Assembly: GCA_948438565.1 (NCBI GenBank) | Contig: CAOJLW010000168.1 | Span: 1 to 5,420, forward strand | Direction of reading: 5' to 3' | Source: an uncultured Lachnospiraceae bacterium | GTDB lineage: Bacteria; Bacillota; Clostridia; Lachnospirales; Lachnospiraceae | DNA length: 5,420 nt | Shown here: positions 4,883 through 5,420 of the stretch, in pieces | Layout of the letters: the number at the start of each line of letters is the position of its first letter | Numbering within the stretch: the stretch's first letter is position 1 | Position numbers and translations under genes: made by a program | The notes under the pieces: generated by a model | The model's database searches: none | What the model saw: only the letters and a program-made list of their open reading frames with translations | Told to the model about the DNA's origin: nothing

Positions 4883-5420
4883 CTACTCCAAAAATTCCTC
4901 CCTGCCACATCACGCACATTTTCAAGTCCCATCCCATGATCCGTGATAATTCCAGGTAATGTACTCTGTTTCGTTGTGGCCGGAAGCAAGCTGCCTTTTC
5001 TTTTAGGTACAGTCACGTCAAAGCTGTTCTCAACTTCCAGCAATAAAAACTGTCTTTTCCGTTTCAGGGTAAGGCGAATAAATCCTTTACCTGTTTCCAG
5101 TTTTTCACAGGCTTCAATAGCATTATCTAAAAGATTGTTCAGGATAATCCCTACGTCGAATACCGGAATTTCTCCGCCATACCGGAAATCTGCATCAAAC
5201 CGAATTCCCGCTTTTTCCGCCTTGCGGCATTTATCATTAATGATAACATCCGTGACCGGATTTCCCGTCACATACTTATATTCCAGTTCCTGCATGGTTT
5301 CATCCATCCGCCGTACATAATCTTCTATCTCCCCATACTCCCCGGCTCCTGCCAGTCCTTTGATATTCGCCATATGGTTCTTCATCTCGTGGCGCACCTT
5401 CCGGATGCTTCCATAGAAAT
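4861..5420 (-). pseudogene. AgrC-like sensor histidine kinase, C-terminally truncated (runs off right edge)
   Basis: Cytoplasmic part of a GHKL-type sensor kinase of the AgrC/CitA-like class that senses extracellular signals and phosphorylates a response regulator. The frame is open to the right edge (IRKVRHEMKNHMANIKGL), so the membrane sensor domain lies outside. The phospho-accepting His is the CAC at 5391-5389 in RHEMKNH. The N box is ILNNLLDNAIEACE, and the G box is DHGMGLENV. After GLENVRDVAG (about 4900) the normal end of the ATPase fold, roughly 20-30 residues starting with a KYGG-like stretch, is missing. The frame instead ends in RNFWSRTELALL at 4861. Another frame here reads GGIFG, as expected for the lost end, which points to a small deletion or frameshift. 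The 3' end overlaps the decayed gene at 4403-4882. Catalysis is probably impaired, so it is listed as broken; a functional truncated form cannot be excluded. Confidence 0.75.

Noticed and set aside
4943..5320. Plus-strand 125-codon reading frame
   Set aside because: It is antisense to the conserved histidine kinase motifs and has no family resemblance or ribosome site.

Overview
The window looks like the chromosome of a low-to-mid GC Gram-positive anaerobe of the Clostridia, most likely Lachnospiraceae. This is an inference from AGGAGG-type ribosome sites, canonical sigma-A promoters, a YtrA-type GntR/ABC operon, an ECF vitamin-type transporter subunit, a secreted protein with an InlB B-repeat, and an AgrC-like sensor kinase. 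Most genes are on the minus strand; only the secreted-protein gene is on the plus strand.

Layout. Positions 1-747 (minus) hold a regulator/transporter operon. A clear sigma-A promoter (719-747), overlapped by ACAGTA half-sites, drives a 124-aa YtrA-family GntR repressor (316-690). The repressor's stop codon overlaps the start of an ABC ATPase that runs off the left edge. Positions 748-994 hold no gene but are full of structure: a small terminator, a 10-bp inverted repeat, and two inverted repeats that share an arm, one of them a perfect 31-bp stem. Positions 995-2727 (minus) hold a two-gene operon. It has its own promoter, a 350-aa P-loop kinase of the uridine-kinase/phosphoribulokinase type with a long extra N-terminal domain, and, 29 bp downstream, an ECF transporter S component. 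The pairing suggests uptake followed by phosphorylation of a small molecule, probably a vitamin or nucleoside; the substrate cannot be read from the sequence.

Positions 2728-2948 are a divergent intergenic region with two inverted repeats. Positions 2949-4253 (plus) encode a 434-aa exported protein (signal peptide, InlB B-repeat, Fn3-like domain, beta-rich C-terminal region), closed by a strong terminator (4303-4355).

Positions 4403-5420 (minus) are a decay zone. An AgrC-like histidine kinase enters from the right edge and loses the last part of its ATPase domain at about 4900. It runs directly into the remains of another gene, readable only by combining two frames across at least two frameshifts and an internal stop.

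No tRNA, rRNA, CRISPR array or intact mobile element was seen. The points of most interest are the kinase with its extra domain beside an S component, the competing hairpins at 876-989, and the kinase/pseudogene junction.
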